From Rhodobacter sp. (GTDB lineage: Bacteria; Pseudomonadota; Alphaproteobacteria; Rhodobacterales; Rhodobacteraceae), in the NCBI GenBank assembly GCA_013824045.1, contig PNND01000068.1, forward strand, positions 1 through 10,445: 10,445 nt of DNA, given 5' to 3'. This document shows, one piece after another, positions 1-6,621 of the stretch. A model generated the notes under the pieces. The model was not told the DNA's origin. It was given only the letters and a program-made list of their open reading frames with translations, and ran no database searches. Both the position numbers and the translations under genes were made by a program. The first letter of the stretch is position 1. Each line of letters starts with the position of its first letter.

Positions 1-1
1 G

Positions 2-946
2 GGCGTGCAGGTGCCAAGCTGGGACGCCCGGCTGCTCGATCTGGACAAGGCCGCCGCATCCAAGGACTATTGCGACACGTTCAAGGGTGAGGCCGCCGAG
101 GCAGGCATCACTGTGACGGAGCTCTCCACCCACCTGCAGGGCCAGCTGGTTGCCGTGCATCCGGCCTATGACAGCGCCTTCGACGGCTTTGCCGCCCCCG
201 CTGTGCGCGGCAACCCGCAGGCGCGGGCCGAATGGGCGGTGGATCAGGTCAAGAAGGCTCTGACCGCCAGCCGCAATCTCGGCCTGTCGGCCCATGCCAC
301 CTTTTCCGGCGCGCTGGCCTGGCCCTACGTCTATCCTTGGCCGCAGCGCCCGGCTGGGCTGATCGAAGAAGCCTTTGACGAGTTGGCCCGCCGCTGGCTG
401 CCCATCCTGAACCATGCCGATGAGGTGGGGGTGGATGTCTGCTACGAGATCCATCCGGGTGAGGACCTGCATGACGGCATCAGTTACGAGATGTTCCTCG
501 ACCGGGTGAAGGGCCATGCGCGGGCCTGCATGCTATACGACCCCTCGCATTACGTGCTGCAGCATCTGAATTATCTGGATCACATCGACATCTACCACGA
601 CCGCATCCGCATGTTCCACGTCAAGGATGCGGAACTGAACCCGACCGGGCGGCAGGGCGTCTATGGCGGGTTCCAGTCCTGGGTCAACCGCGTAGGCCGC
701 TTCCGCAGCCCCGGCGATGGGCAGGTGGATTTCGTGGGGATCTTCTCGAAGCTGACGCAGTACGGGTTCGACGGCTGGGCCGTGGTGGAATGGGAATGCT
801 GCCTGAAACACCCCGAGGACGGCGCGCGGGAAGGGGCGGACTTTGTCCGAAACCACATCATCCGCGTCACAGAAAAAGCCTTTGACGATTTCGCTGACGC
901 GGGCACCGACCGCGCGGCGAACCGTCGGATGCTGGGACTGGACTGA
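2..946 (+). CDS. Sugar phosphate isomerase/epimerase (AP endonuclease 2-like TIM barrel), 5' partial
   Basis: This is the C-terminal part of a xylose-isomerase-like TIM-barrel protein. The reading frame is open to the left edge and begins mid-domain (GVQVPSWD, normally preceded by a beta strand), so the GTG at base 5 is probably not the real start and roughly 35-45 residues should lie upstream. Numbering from that GTG, metal-ligand candidates of the family are E148 (in YEIHP), D179 and H182 (in DPSH), H205 (in FHVKD) and E262 (in VVEWE). A GDGQVDF stretch follows at about 237-243. Family members isomerise or epimerise keto sugars, inositol derivatives or sugar phosphates in the cytoplasm, using a divalent metal. 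The next gene, 78 bases downstream on the same strand, is a Gfo/Idh/MocA dehydrogenase, a very common partner in sugar or polyol catabolism clusters. The substrate cannot be told from the sequence. The family call is secure. Confidence 0.9.
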   Translation, partial: GVQVPSWDARLLDLDKAAASKDYCDTFKGEAAEAGITVTELSTHLQGQLVAVHPAYDSAFDGFAAPAVRGNPQARAEWAVDQVKKALTASRNLGLSAHATFSGALAWPYVYPWPQRPAGLIEEAFDELARRWLPILNHADEVGVDVCYEIHPGEDLHDGISYEMFLDRVKGHARACMLYDPSHYVLQHLNYLDHIDIYHDRIRMFHVKDAELNPTGRQGVYGGFQSWVNRVGRFRSPGDGQVDFVGIFSKLTQYGFDGWAVVEWECCLKHPEDGAREGADFVRNHIIRVTEKAFDDFADAGTDRAANRRMLGLD

Positions 947-956
947 GAGTGCAGGA

Positions 957-1010
957 CCGGGGGTTTCACACCCCCGGACCCCCGTGGGATATTTCCACAG
1001 AGAAGATGAG
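957..1010 (+). repeat. Intergenic hairpin with Rhodobacterales-type motif
   Basis: Between the isomerase and dehydrogenase genes lies a perfect 7-bp stem, CCGGGGG (957-963) and CCCCCGG (971-977), with loop TTTCACA. It is followed by GACCCCCGTGGGATATTT and then AGAAGATGAGAG. From memory, this order (C-rich run, GGATATTT, then an AAGATGA block) resembles a motif scattered between genes in many Rhodobacterales genomes. I cannot count copies here, and only one is present in this window. The hairpin could also modulate mRNA decay between the two cistrons. The following GGGAGGG serves as the ribosome binding site of the next gene. Confidence 0.5.
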
Positions 1011-1024
1011 AGGGAGGGCTAAGA

Positions 1025-2200
1025 ATGGCCATCACAGGGGCACATGTGGCGCGGGCGCCGCGCATTCGGCTGGGCATGGTGGGGGGCGGGCGAGACGCTT
1101 TTATAGGTGCGGTCCACCGCATCGCCGCACGTTTGGATGATCAGTATGAACTGGTGGCGGGCTGCTTTTCTGCAAATCCCGAGAAAAGCGCCGCATCGGG
1201 GGCCGATCTGGGGGTGGACCCCAAGCGCACCTATGCCAGTTTCGCCGACATGGCCGCACGCGAGGCCCGCCGCAAGGACGGGATCGAGGCGGTGGCCATC
1301 GTCACGCCCAATCACATGCACGCCCCCGTTGCGATGCAGTTCCTGCGCCGCGGTATCCATGTGATCTGCGACAAGCCACTGACCGCCACCCTGCCCGAGG
1401 CCAAACGTTTGGCCAAGGCGGCCGAGGCATCAGGCGTGGTCTTTGCGCTGACGCATAATTACACCGGCTATCCGATGATCCGGCAGGCGGCGGCGATGGT
1501 GCGCAATGGCGATCTGGGCGAAATCCGGGTGGTTCAGGTCGAATACGCGCAGGACTGGCTGGCCGAACCCATCGAACAGACCGGCCAGAAGCAGGCCGAC
1601 TGGCGCACCGATCCGGCCCGTACCGGCGCGGGTGGTTCAACGGGGGATATCGGCACCCATGCCTTCAACCTTGCAGGCTTCGTGACGGGCTTGGAGTTGG
1701 ACAGCCTTGCCGCCGATCTGCAAAGCTTCGTGCCCGGGCGGCGGGTGGATGACAACGGCCATGTCATGCTGCGCTACAAAGGTGGCGCGCGGGGGATGCT
1801 GTGGTGTTCGCAAGTAGCATCGGGCTGCGAAAACGGGTTGCGGCTGCGCGTCTATGGCACCAAGGCCGGGATCGAATGGGCGCAGGAAGACCCGAACTAC
1901 CTCTGGGTCGGGCCGCTGGGCCAGCCGAAACATCGCCTTACGCGGGGCGGGGCCGGATCGGGGCCAGAGGCGGGCCGCGTGACGCGTGTGCCGCCCGGGC
2001 ATCCCGAAGGCTATCTGGAAGGCTTTGCCAATATCTATGCCGAGGCCGCCCGCGCCATCATCGCGCGGCGTGACGGCAGCGCGCTTGATCTCGCAGTCAC
2101 CTTCCCCGGATTGAAGGAAGGTCTGGAGGGCGTGGCCTTTGTCGATGCTTGCGTACGCTCCTCGAAACGCAACGGGGCATGGGTGTCGCTGGCCCTGTAA
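1025..2200 (+). CDS. Gfo/Idh/MocA family NAD(P)-dependent oxidoreductase
   Basis: The 391-residue protein has the usual length and layout of the glucose-fructose oxidoreductase/inositol dehydrogenase/MocA family. It has an N-terminal Rossmann fold with the dinucleotide motif GMVGGG (17-22), then TPNHMH (94-99) and the CDKPLT motif (115-120, Lys117 the usual active-site lysine). The C-terminal alpha/beta domain holds GDIGTHAFN (208-216), where Asp208 and His212 fit the conserved substrate-binding and catalytic positions. It should oxidise a sugar, inositol or related polyol with NAD(P) in the cytoplasm. The start is supported by GGGAGGG at 1012-1018, six bases before the ATG. It follows the isomerase/epimerase gene by 78 bases and is probably cotranscribed, giving a dehydrogenase plus isomerase pair for one unknown sugar. 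It converges with trgB, with only 15 bases between stop codons. Family confidence is high, substrate unknown. Confidence 0.93.
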   Translation: MAITGAHVARAPRIRLGMVGGGRDAFIGAVHRIAARLDDQYELVAGCFSANPEKSAASGADLGVDPKRTYASFADMAAREARRKDGIEAVAIVTPNHMHAPVAMQFLRRGIHVICDKPLTATLPEAKRLAKAAEASGVVFALTHNYTGYPMIRQAAAMVRNGDLGEIRVVQVEYAQDWLAEPIEQTGQKQADWRTDPARTGAGGSTGDIGTHAFNLAGFVTGLELDSLAADLQSFVPGRRVDDNGHVMLRYKGGARGMLWCSQVASGCENGLRLRVYGTKAGIEWAQEDPNYLWVGPLGQPKHRLTRGGAGSGPEAGRVTRVPPGHPEGYLEGFANIYAEAARAIIARRDGSALDLAVTFPGLKEGLEGVAFVDACVRSSKRNGAWVSLAL

Positions 2201-2206
2201 TCCGGT

Positions 2207-2230
2207 CGGGCGGGATCAGCCCCCCGCCCG
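2207..2230. terminator. Hairpin between convergent genes, candidate bidirectional terminator
   Basis: CGGGCGGG (2207-2214) and CCCGCCCG (2223-2230) form a perfect 8-bp GC stem with an 8-base loop that contains the trgB stop codon (2216-2218). Its place between two convergent stops suits a bidirectional terminator. There is no T-run on either side, so it may only be a pause or mRNA-end stabilising element. In such GC-rich DNA a chance stem is also possible. Confidence 0.45.
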
Positions 2231-3346
2231 CAAACGCCCGCGTTCGCGCTGCAGCCAGAGCGCCGTCAGGATCAGAGGGGAGTTGGCAATCTCGCCGCTG
2301 GCCACCAGTTCCATCATCCGCTCGAAGCCGATCAGATGGCCCCGGATATCCTCGGCCTCTTCCGCCTGACCGAAGACGCCGGCGATGCCATCGGGCAGAT
2401 CGGCAAGCCCGACATAGGAATAGAGATATTCCGTCATGATCCCCGGGCTGGGATAGTACTGTGCAACGGGCAGCAGCGCGCCCAGCGTCAGCCCAGCCTC
2501 TTCCACAGCCTCACGCCGTCCGGCCTGTTCCGGTGTTTCGCCCGCATCGATTCGGCCTGCGATTGCCTCAAGCTGCCAGGCCGCCGCATCGCCGCGCGCC
2601 ATCGGCCCAGCGCGGAACTGTTCGATCAGCAACACGCGGTCGCGGACCGGATCATAGGGCAGCACCGTCACCGCATCGCAGGAAACGAAGACAGCCCGCT
2701 CCACCGCTGTGTTCATCGCCCCGTCGAACTGACGCCACGCAACCTGCCATTCCTCGACCGCGAAGAACTTGGCATAGGGGAGCCTGCGGGCGGCGACCTG
2801 CACATCATCAGGGCCTGCCATAAGACGGAGTGTCGCAACGGGCGGCTGCGCTGCCCGCACGGCGCTGGCGCCCCGAACCAGCATCGCCCCATAGCGCGAT
2901 GCTACAGTCGCCGCAGGCACCTGCCCCATCAGCGCCATGAAATCACCCGCCGTCGCCAGCGCAGCATCGCCAAAGCGGGCAACCCAATCGGACAGGGACC
3001 AATCCGCGCCGGCCCCAGAAACGGCCCCAGCATCGGCAGCGTCGGAAAAATAGACCCGCGCGCTGACATCTCGGCCCGCTGCATGGACCTGAACCTCGTG
3101 CGTGCTGTAGCGAAAGCCGCCTTCGTAGAAATCCAGCCGCGCGACATCCGCCGTCGTCAGCCCGTCCACCAGCAGGCCATCGGCCATTGCCCCGGCCTTT
3201 GCACGGATCGTCGGATAGGGGCCGTCCTTGGCCCAACTGACGGCATGATCCGCCAGAATGGCAGGCAGTCCCAGCACCTCACGCCCCAGCACCCGATGCA
3301 GCAGGGGTTCATGGCAGAGTGTGCCGTAAAAGAAGAAGCGGGTCAT
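2216..3346 (-). CDS. trgB: TrgB-type fusion: gamma-glutamylcyclotransferase-like domain + NUDIX ADP-ribose pyrophosphatase
   Basis: A 376-residue two-domain protein. Residues 1 to about 150 are a GGCT/AIG2-like fold with the YGTL motif at 7-10 and the conserved acidic residue E75 in DFYEGGFRY, so the first pocket looks intact. Residues about 180-376 form a NUDIX hydrolase of the ADP-ribose pyrophosphatase (YffH/NudF) type. The Nudix box runs from G264 to L286 and fits GX5EX7REUXEEXGU, with REAVEEAGL at the end. The NUDIX domain should cleave ADP-ribose to AMP and ribose 5-phosphate in the cytoplasm. The Rhodobacter sphaeroides gene trgB, found through tellurite resistance, was tentatively assigned as an ADP-ribose pyrophosphatase. 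The symbol is based on this and on the adjacent trgA. The gene lies 18 bases after trgA and is last in the cfa-trgA-trgB operon. AGGA about 11 bases before the ATG is a modest ribosome site. What the GGCT-like domain acts on is unknown. Confidence 0.88.
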   Translation of the reverse strand: MTRFFFYGTLCHEPLLHRVLGREVLGLPAILADHAVSWAKDGPYPTIRAKAGAMADGLLVDGLTTADVARLDFYEGGFRYSTHEVQVHAAGRDVSARVYFSDAADAGAVSGAGADWSLSDWVARFGDAALATAGDFMALMGQVPAATVASRYGAMLVRGASAVRAAQPPVATLRLMAGPDDVQVAARRLPYAKFFAVEEWQVAWRQFDGAMNTAVERAVFVSCDAVTVLPYDPVRDRVLLIEQFRAGPMARGDAAAWQLEAIAGRIDAGETPEQAGRREAVEEAGLTLGALLPVAQYYPSPGIMTEYLYSYVGLADLPDGIAGVFGQAEEAEDIRGHLIGFERMMELVASGEIANSPLILTALWLQRERGRLRAGG

Positions 3347-3364
3347 GGGTGCGATGATCCTGCC

Positions 3365-3805
3365 TCAGCGCCAGCGTCGACCGGCCGCTTCAGTCACCAT
3401 GCCGGCAATGGCCCCGCCAAAAAACAACGCCACGATGACCGGGGCCGCAAGCAGCAGCGTGCCGAAGTCGATGAACTGGTTTACGACGTCAAGCACCGCG
3501 TCCATCGGGCCACGATAGCGACCACGCATTGCGATCGTCAGCATCGTCGCGATCGAAAACGTCCCCAGTGCAACGAACATCGCAGTGATCGCCGTGCGGA
3601 TGCCGGTCGAGGCGGCTTCGTGATATTTCGCGCGCTTTGCTGCGCCCGAGACGAACCACCCGGCCAAGGCCCCTGCCACGATAGACACGGGGTAAAGATA
3701 GCCCACCCGTTGACCTTCGGGCATCACACCTTCGATCGTGATGCAGACCACCCAGGCCAGAAAGGCAAAGCTCAGCGCGGCAACCAGCTTTGCGGCAGTG
3801 GGCAT
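3365..3805 (-). CDS. trgA: TrgA family integral membrane protein (tellurite resistance locus)
   Basis: A 146-residue, mostly hydrophobic protein with about four membrane segments (roughly residues 4-24, 34-55, 69-92 and 112-138). The overall pattern matches TrgA of Rhodobacter: N-terminal MPTAAKLVAA, GYLYPVSIVAGALAGW (35-50), RYRGPMDAVL (96-105) and a C-terminal GRRW. It should sit in the inner membrane. The family is known from the trgAB locus that contributes to high-level tellurite resistance in R. sphaeroides, but its biochemical role is not established. The start is supported by GAGG at 3814-3817, eight bases before the ATG and overlapping the cfa stop codon. The gap to cfa is only 10 bases and to trgB 18 bases, so the three are translated from one operon. 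I infer that all are driven by the promoter upstream of cfa. Confidence 0.85.
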   Translation of the reverse strand: MPTAAKLVAALSFAFLAWVVCITIEGVMPEGQRVGYLYPVSIVAGALAGWFVSGAAKRAKYHEAASTGIRTAITAMFVALGTFSIATMLTIAMRGRYRGPMDAVLDVVNQFIDFGTLLLAAPVIVALFFGGAIAGMVTEAAGRRWR

Positions 3806-3815
3806 AGGTGTGGCC

Positions 3816-5030
3816 TCAACTTGGACGGGTGACGGTAATCTGTGTTACGTCGCAGTTTCCGCCCTGAAAAGCCCCCGCGCAAGAGGTGAGATAGAAGTTC
3901 CACATCCTGTGGAACCTTTCGTCAAATCCGACACGGGCCACGTCGTCCCAGCGCGCGTTGAACGTCTCATGCCAGCGCCGCAGAGTCTGGCTGTAGCTGT
4001 CGCCGAATTCGATGGAGCCTTTCACCTTCAACCCGGCCTTTTCCACCTCGGCGCGCAGCACCGAGGGCGAGGGCAACATGCCACCGGGGAAGATGTATTT
4101 CTGGATGAAATCCACCCCGCGGCGATACACCTCCCAGCGCTTGTCGGCGATCGTGATGATCTGCAGGGTCGCATGGCGGCCGGGCTTCAGCCGCTCGCGC
4201 AGGGTTTCGAAATAGACCGGCCAGTATTTCTCGCCCACCGCTTCGAACATCTCGATGGACGCGATGCCGTCATAGACGCCCCGCTCATCGCGGTAATCCT
4301 GCAGCTTGATTTCCACCCGGTCGGACAGGCCCGCTTTGGCCATGCGCGACACGGCATAGTCGTACTGTGCCTGCGAAATCGTCAGCGCCGTCACGCGCAA
4401 TCCGCGTTCCTTGGCGGCATATTCGGCAAATCCACCCCAGCCGCAGCCGATTTCCAGCACGTGGTCGCCGGGCGCGGCCCCCATCTGATCGACCATGGAC
4501 TTGTATTTCTCGGTCTGCGCCGATTCGAGGCTTTCCTGCCCGGTGCGGAAGATGGCCGAGGAATAGGTCATCGTGTCATCAAGCCAGAGCCGATAGAATT
4601 CATTGCCCAGATCGTAGTGATGGCTGATGTTCTTTCGAGCCTGCCGCTTGCTGTTGCCCTGCAGCCAGAAGCGCATCCGCTCATAGAACCGCAGCATCCC
4701 CATGCCGGGGAAGCCGTCATTGATCGGGTCATTCTCGGGCAGCTGAACCAGATCCATCAGCGCCTGCAGGTCGGGCGAGGACCACCAGCCTTCCAGATAG
4801 GCATCGCAAAAGCCAAGATCGCCCTCGCGCACGAGGCGGGTGAAGACGTCCGGATTATGGACGTCCACCTCGCCCACGGGACCGGGCTTCGTGCCCTCGA
4901 TCCGAAAGCGCCGCCCGTCGGGCATGACGAAGTCAAGCCGCCCACGGCCCATTCCCTTCAGCACGCCAAAGGCCGAGGCAAAGTATCGTGGCAGGCCAGA
5001 CTGGCCCTTTATGCTGGTCAGAACGTCCAT
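3816..5030 (-). CDS. cfa: Cyclopropane-fatty-acyl-phospholipid synthase family SAM-dependent methyltransferase
   Basis: A 404-residue protein that transfers a methyl or methylene group from S-adenosylmethionine to unsaturated acyl chains of membrane phospholipids. Visible motifs are SHHYDLGNEFY (136-146), the SAM motif VLEIGCGWGG (191-200), MFEAVG (261-266), KYIFPGGMLPS (311-321) and FGDSY (342-346). Compared with my recollection of E. coli Cfa, Glu239 and Tyr317 are kept as E263 and Y346, but Cys139 is S158 and His266 is I292. Two bicarbonate ligands are therefore changed, and the product might be a methylated unsaturated fatty acid rather than a cyclopropane. I chose the ATG at 5030, preceded by GGGGAG (5034-5039). 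A longer frame from 5099 lacks a ribosome site, begins with a lysine-rich non-conserved tail and overlaps the likely promoter. It leads the cfa-trgA-trgB operon. The family is certain, the exact product is not. Confidence 0.9.
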   Translation of the reverse strand: MDVLTSIKGQSGLPRYFASAFGVLKGMGRGRLDFVMPDGRRFRIEGTKPGPVGEVDVHNPDVFTRLVREGDLGFCDAYLEGWWSSPDLQALMDLVQLPENDPINDGFPGMGMLRFYERMRFWLQGNSKRQARKNISHHYDLGNEFYRLWLDDTMTYSSAIFRTGQESLESAQTEKYKSMVDQMGAAPGDHVLEIGCGWGGFAEYAAKERGLRVTALTISQAQYDYAVSRMAKAGLSDRVEIKLQDYRDERGVYDGIASIEMFEAVGEKYWPVYFETLRERLKPGRHATLQIITIADKRWEVYRRGVDFIQKYIFPGGMLPSPSVLRAEVEKAGLKVKGSIEFGDSYSQTLRRWHETFNARWDDVARVGFDERFHRMWNFYLTSCAGAFQGGNCDVTQITVTRPS

Positions 5031-5070
5031 AGACTCCCCACGTTTCTTCTTTTTTGGTTCAACAGTCACA

Positions 5071-5098
5071 GATACGCGCTGCGCACTCAAGGGTTTCA
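5071..5098 (-). promoter_or_regulatory. ECF/RpoE-like promoter of the cfa-trgA-trgB operon
   Basis: On the minus strand, TGAAAC (5098-5093), a 16-base spacer and CGTATC (5076-5071) form a -35/-10 pair. The 12 bases GCAGCGCGTATC are identical to those at the photolyase promoter, with equal spacing. The -35 differs from TGATCC at two positions but keeps TGA and the final C. Transcription would start near 5064, giving a leader of about 34 bases before the cfa ATG at 5030. The resemblance to Rhodobacter RpoE (ECF11) promoters is inference from memory of TGATCC-type -35 elements. Confidence 0.6.
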
Positions 5099-5122
5099 TA
5101 TAGCTGAAAACTGTCTTTGCGT

Positions 5123-5137
5123 GGCAGTTGGCCTGCC
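5123..5137 (-). terminator. Short hairpin downstream of phr, weak terminator candidate
   Basis: GGCAG (5123-5127) and CTGCC (5133-5137) can form a 5-bp stem with a 5-base loop, 11 bases past the phr stop codon. There is no clean T-run after it on the minus strand. It may slow transcription from phr into the cfa promoter, but read-through is likely. Confidence 0.2.
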
Positions 5138-5147
5138 TGACCTTGCG

Positions 5148-6569
5148 TCATGCGGCACTCTCACCCCGCGCGGCATAGGCGGCAAGCGCCCGTGCCCGGC
5201 CTTCGGCCAGATCGACAATCGGCGTGGGGTAGGGGCGCGACGGGTCCAGCCCCCAGAATCGCGGAGCGGCGTCAAAGAAGGCCAACGCCTCTGCCCCCGG
5301 CGCGCGCTGCCCTTCGGCGATGAAGCGGCGGCGATAGGCACCTTTGGGATCGAACTTTTCCACCTGCGTCGCCGGGTTGAAGATGCGGAAATAGGGCGCC
5401 GCATCCGGCCCCGACCCCGCCGCCCACTGCCAGCCCATCGCATTCGCCGCCGGGTCCCAGTCGACAAGGCAATCGGCGAACCAGTCCAGCCCAAGCTTCC
5501 AATGCGTCATCAGATGCTTGGTCAGGTACGAGGCGACGATCATCCGCCCGCGATTGTGCATGGTGCCGGTCACATACATCTCGCGCATCGCGGCATCGAC
5601 AAAAGGCTCGCCCGTCATGCCGCGCCGCCAAGCATCCACCGCGGCGCTTTCGCCCTGCCACGGAAAATGGTCCCATTCTGGCTTCCAGTTGGCATGAGTG
5701 ATCTGCGGGGTGTGGTGCATTAGGTGATAGGAAAACTCTCGCCAGACCAGTTCCTTGAGAAAGGTCTCAGCGCCCGCGCTGCCACGCTCAAAGGCGACCA
5801 TCGCCGCATGCCAGACACGGCGAATCCCGATCTCACCATAGGTCAGGTTCTCCGACAGGTTGGATGTTCCCGCCTCGCCCGGCAGATCGCGGGCGATGGC
5901 ATAGCGATCCACCCGGTCGGTCAGAAATCGCGCCAGCCGCGCTTCCGCGGCAGCCTCGCCCACATGGACATGGGCCGCGACCACCGCCGCACCGCGCTGC
6001 ATGGCCGCGCCTAGGTGCCAGTCTTCCAATCGGTCAGACGAGGGCCAGAGATCCGGCACTGGCAGGCGCGCTGGCGCCGCCACCGGGATGGCCACATCGC
6101 GCCCACGCACTGCGCGCCAGTAGGGGGTGTAAACGCGGTAGAACCCGCCCTGCCCCGTTTCCACCGTCCAAGGCTCATGCATCAGATGGCCCGCATGGCT
6201 GTCGGCCCGCAGCCCCCGCGCTTTGAGTGCGGCCTTCACCGCGCTGTCGCGCGCCTTGGACGCCGGATCGTATAGCCGCGACCACAGAACGCCTGCCGCC
6301 CCGGTTTCCGCGATCAGCGATTCCAGCACCGCAAGGGCCGCACCGCGACGCAGGGTGAGCCTTGCGCCCACGCCTTCCAGCCGTTCGGCAAAAGCCGCAA
6401 GTCCAAGCCCCAGCCGCCACTTCGCCGCCGCGCCGAGCGCCTCTGTCTCCGGGTCCAGAATGAACAGCGGAATGACAGGATGCCCGCTTGCCAGCGCGGC
6501 TTGCAGCATCGGCAGGTCGTCCAGCCGCAGGTCGCGGCGAAACCAAAGGATAAGGGGGGGAAGGGTCAT
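5148..6569 (-). CDS. phr: Deoxyribodipyrimidine photo-lyase (class I CPD photolyase)
   Basis: A 473-residue flavoprotein of normal class I length that uses blue light to split cyclobutane pyrimidine dimers. The N-terminal alpha/beta antenna domain starts with LWFRRDLRLDD (8-18). The FAD-binding helical domain has TSNLSENLTYGEI (235-247), ELVWREFSYHLM (273-284), GEPFVDAAMRE (320-330), MHNRGRM (337-343) and GWQWAAGSG (379-387). The electron-transfer tryptophans of E. coli (W306, W359, W382) map to W304, W357 and W380, and the flavin-facing Asn378 maps to N376, so it should be an active photolyase and not a cryptochrome. The Trp before MHNR in E. coli is Thr336 here. The start at 6569 gives a complete N-terminus with only a weak ribosome site. 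A candidate ECF-type promoter lies just upstream, and the cfa-trgA-trgB operon follows 117 bases past the stop. The antenna chromophore cannot be read from the sequence. Confidence 0.95.
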   Translation of the reverse strand: MTLPPLILWFRRDLRLDDLPMLQAALASGHPVIPLFILDPETEALGAAAKWRLGLGLAAFAERLEGVGARLTLRRGAALAVLESLIAETGAAGVLWSRLYDPASKARDSAVKAALKARGLRADSHAGHLMHEPWTVETGQGGFYRVYTPYWRAVRGRDVAIPVAAPARLPVPDLWPSSDRLEDWHLGAAMQRGAAVVAAHVHVGEAAAEARLARFLTDRVDRYAIARDLPGEAGTSNLSENLTYGEIGIRRVWHAAMVAFERGSAGAETFLKELVWREFSYHLMHHTPQITHANWKPEWDHFPWQGESAAVDAWRRGMTGEPFVDAAMREMYVTGTMHNRGRMIVASYLTKHLMTHWKLGLDWFADCLVDWDPAANAMGWQWAAGSGPDAAPYFRIFNPATQVEKFDPKGAYRRRFIAEGQRAPGAEALAFFDAAPRFWGLDPSRPYPTPIVDLAEGRARALAAYAARGESAA

Positions 6570-6593
6570 GCGCGCCTGTGTATTCTTTGCAGT

Positions 6594-6621
6594 GATACGC
6601 GCTGCCCTTCCCGCCGGATCA
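6594..6621 (-). promoter_or_regulatory. ECF/RpoE-like promoter of the photolyase gene
   Basis: On the minus strand, TGATCC (6621-6616), 16 bases and CGTATC (6599-6594) form a promoter of the type bound by Rhodobacter RpoE, the singlet-oxygen sigma factor held by ChrR. TGATCC is the -35 I recall for that regulon, and phrA is a known member in R. sphaeroides. The TGA of the -35 is also the stop codon of the upstream aminotransferase gene. Transcription would start near 6587, about 18 bases before the phr ATG. Confidence 0.68.

Noticed and set aside
949..1140. A 63-codon frame starting just after the isomerase stop
   Set aside because: It crosses the intergenic hairpin and the dehydrogenase ribosome site and start, and its Gly/Arg-rich product looks non-coding.
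3355..3360. TGATCC on the plus strand near the start of trgB
   Set aside because: It points against the operon, has no CGTATC-type -10 at proper spacing and no gene begins after it on that strand.
2336..3832. A 498-codon open frame on the plus strand
   Set aside because: It is antisense to trgB and trgA, with a His/Arg/Cys-rich composition typical of a shadow frame and no ribosome site.
3738..5723. A 661-codon open frame on the plus strand
   Set aside because: It runs antisense through the trgA, cfa and phr genes, has no domain I recognise, and long antisense frames are expected in GC-rich coding DNA.
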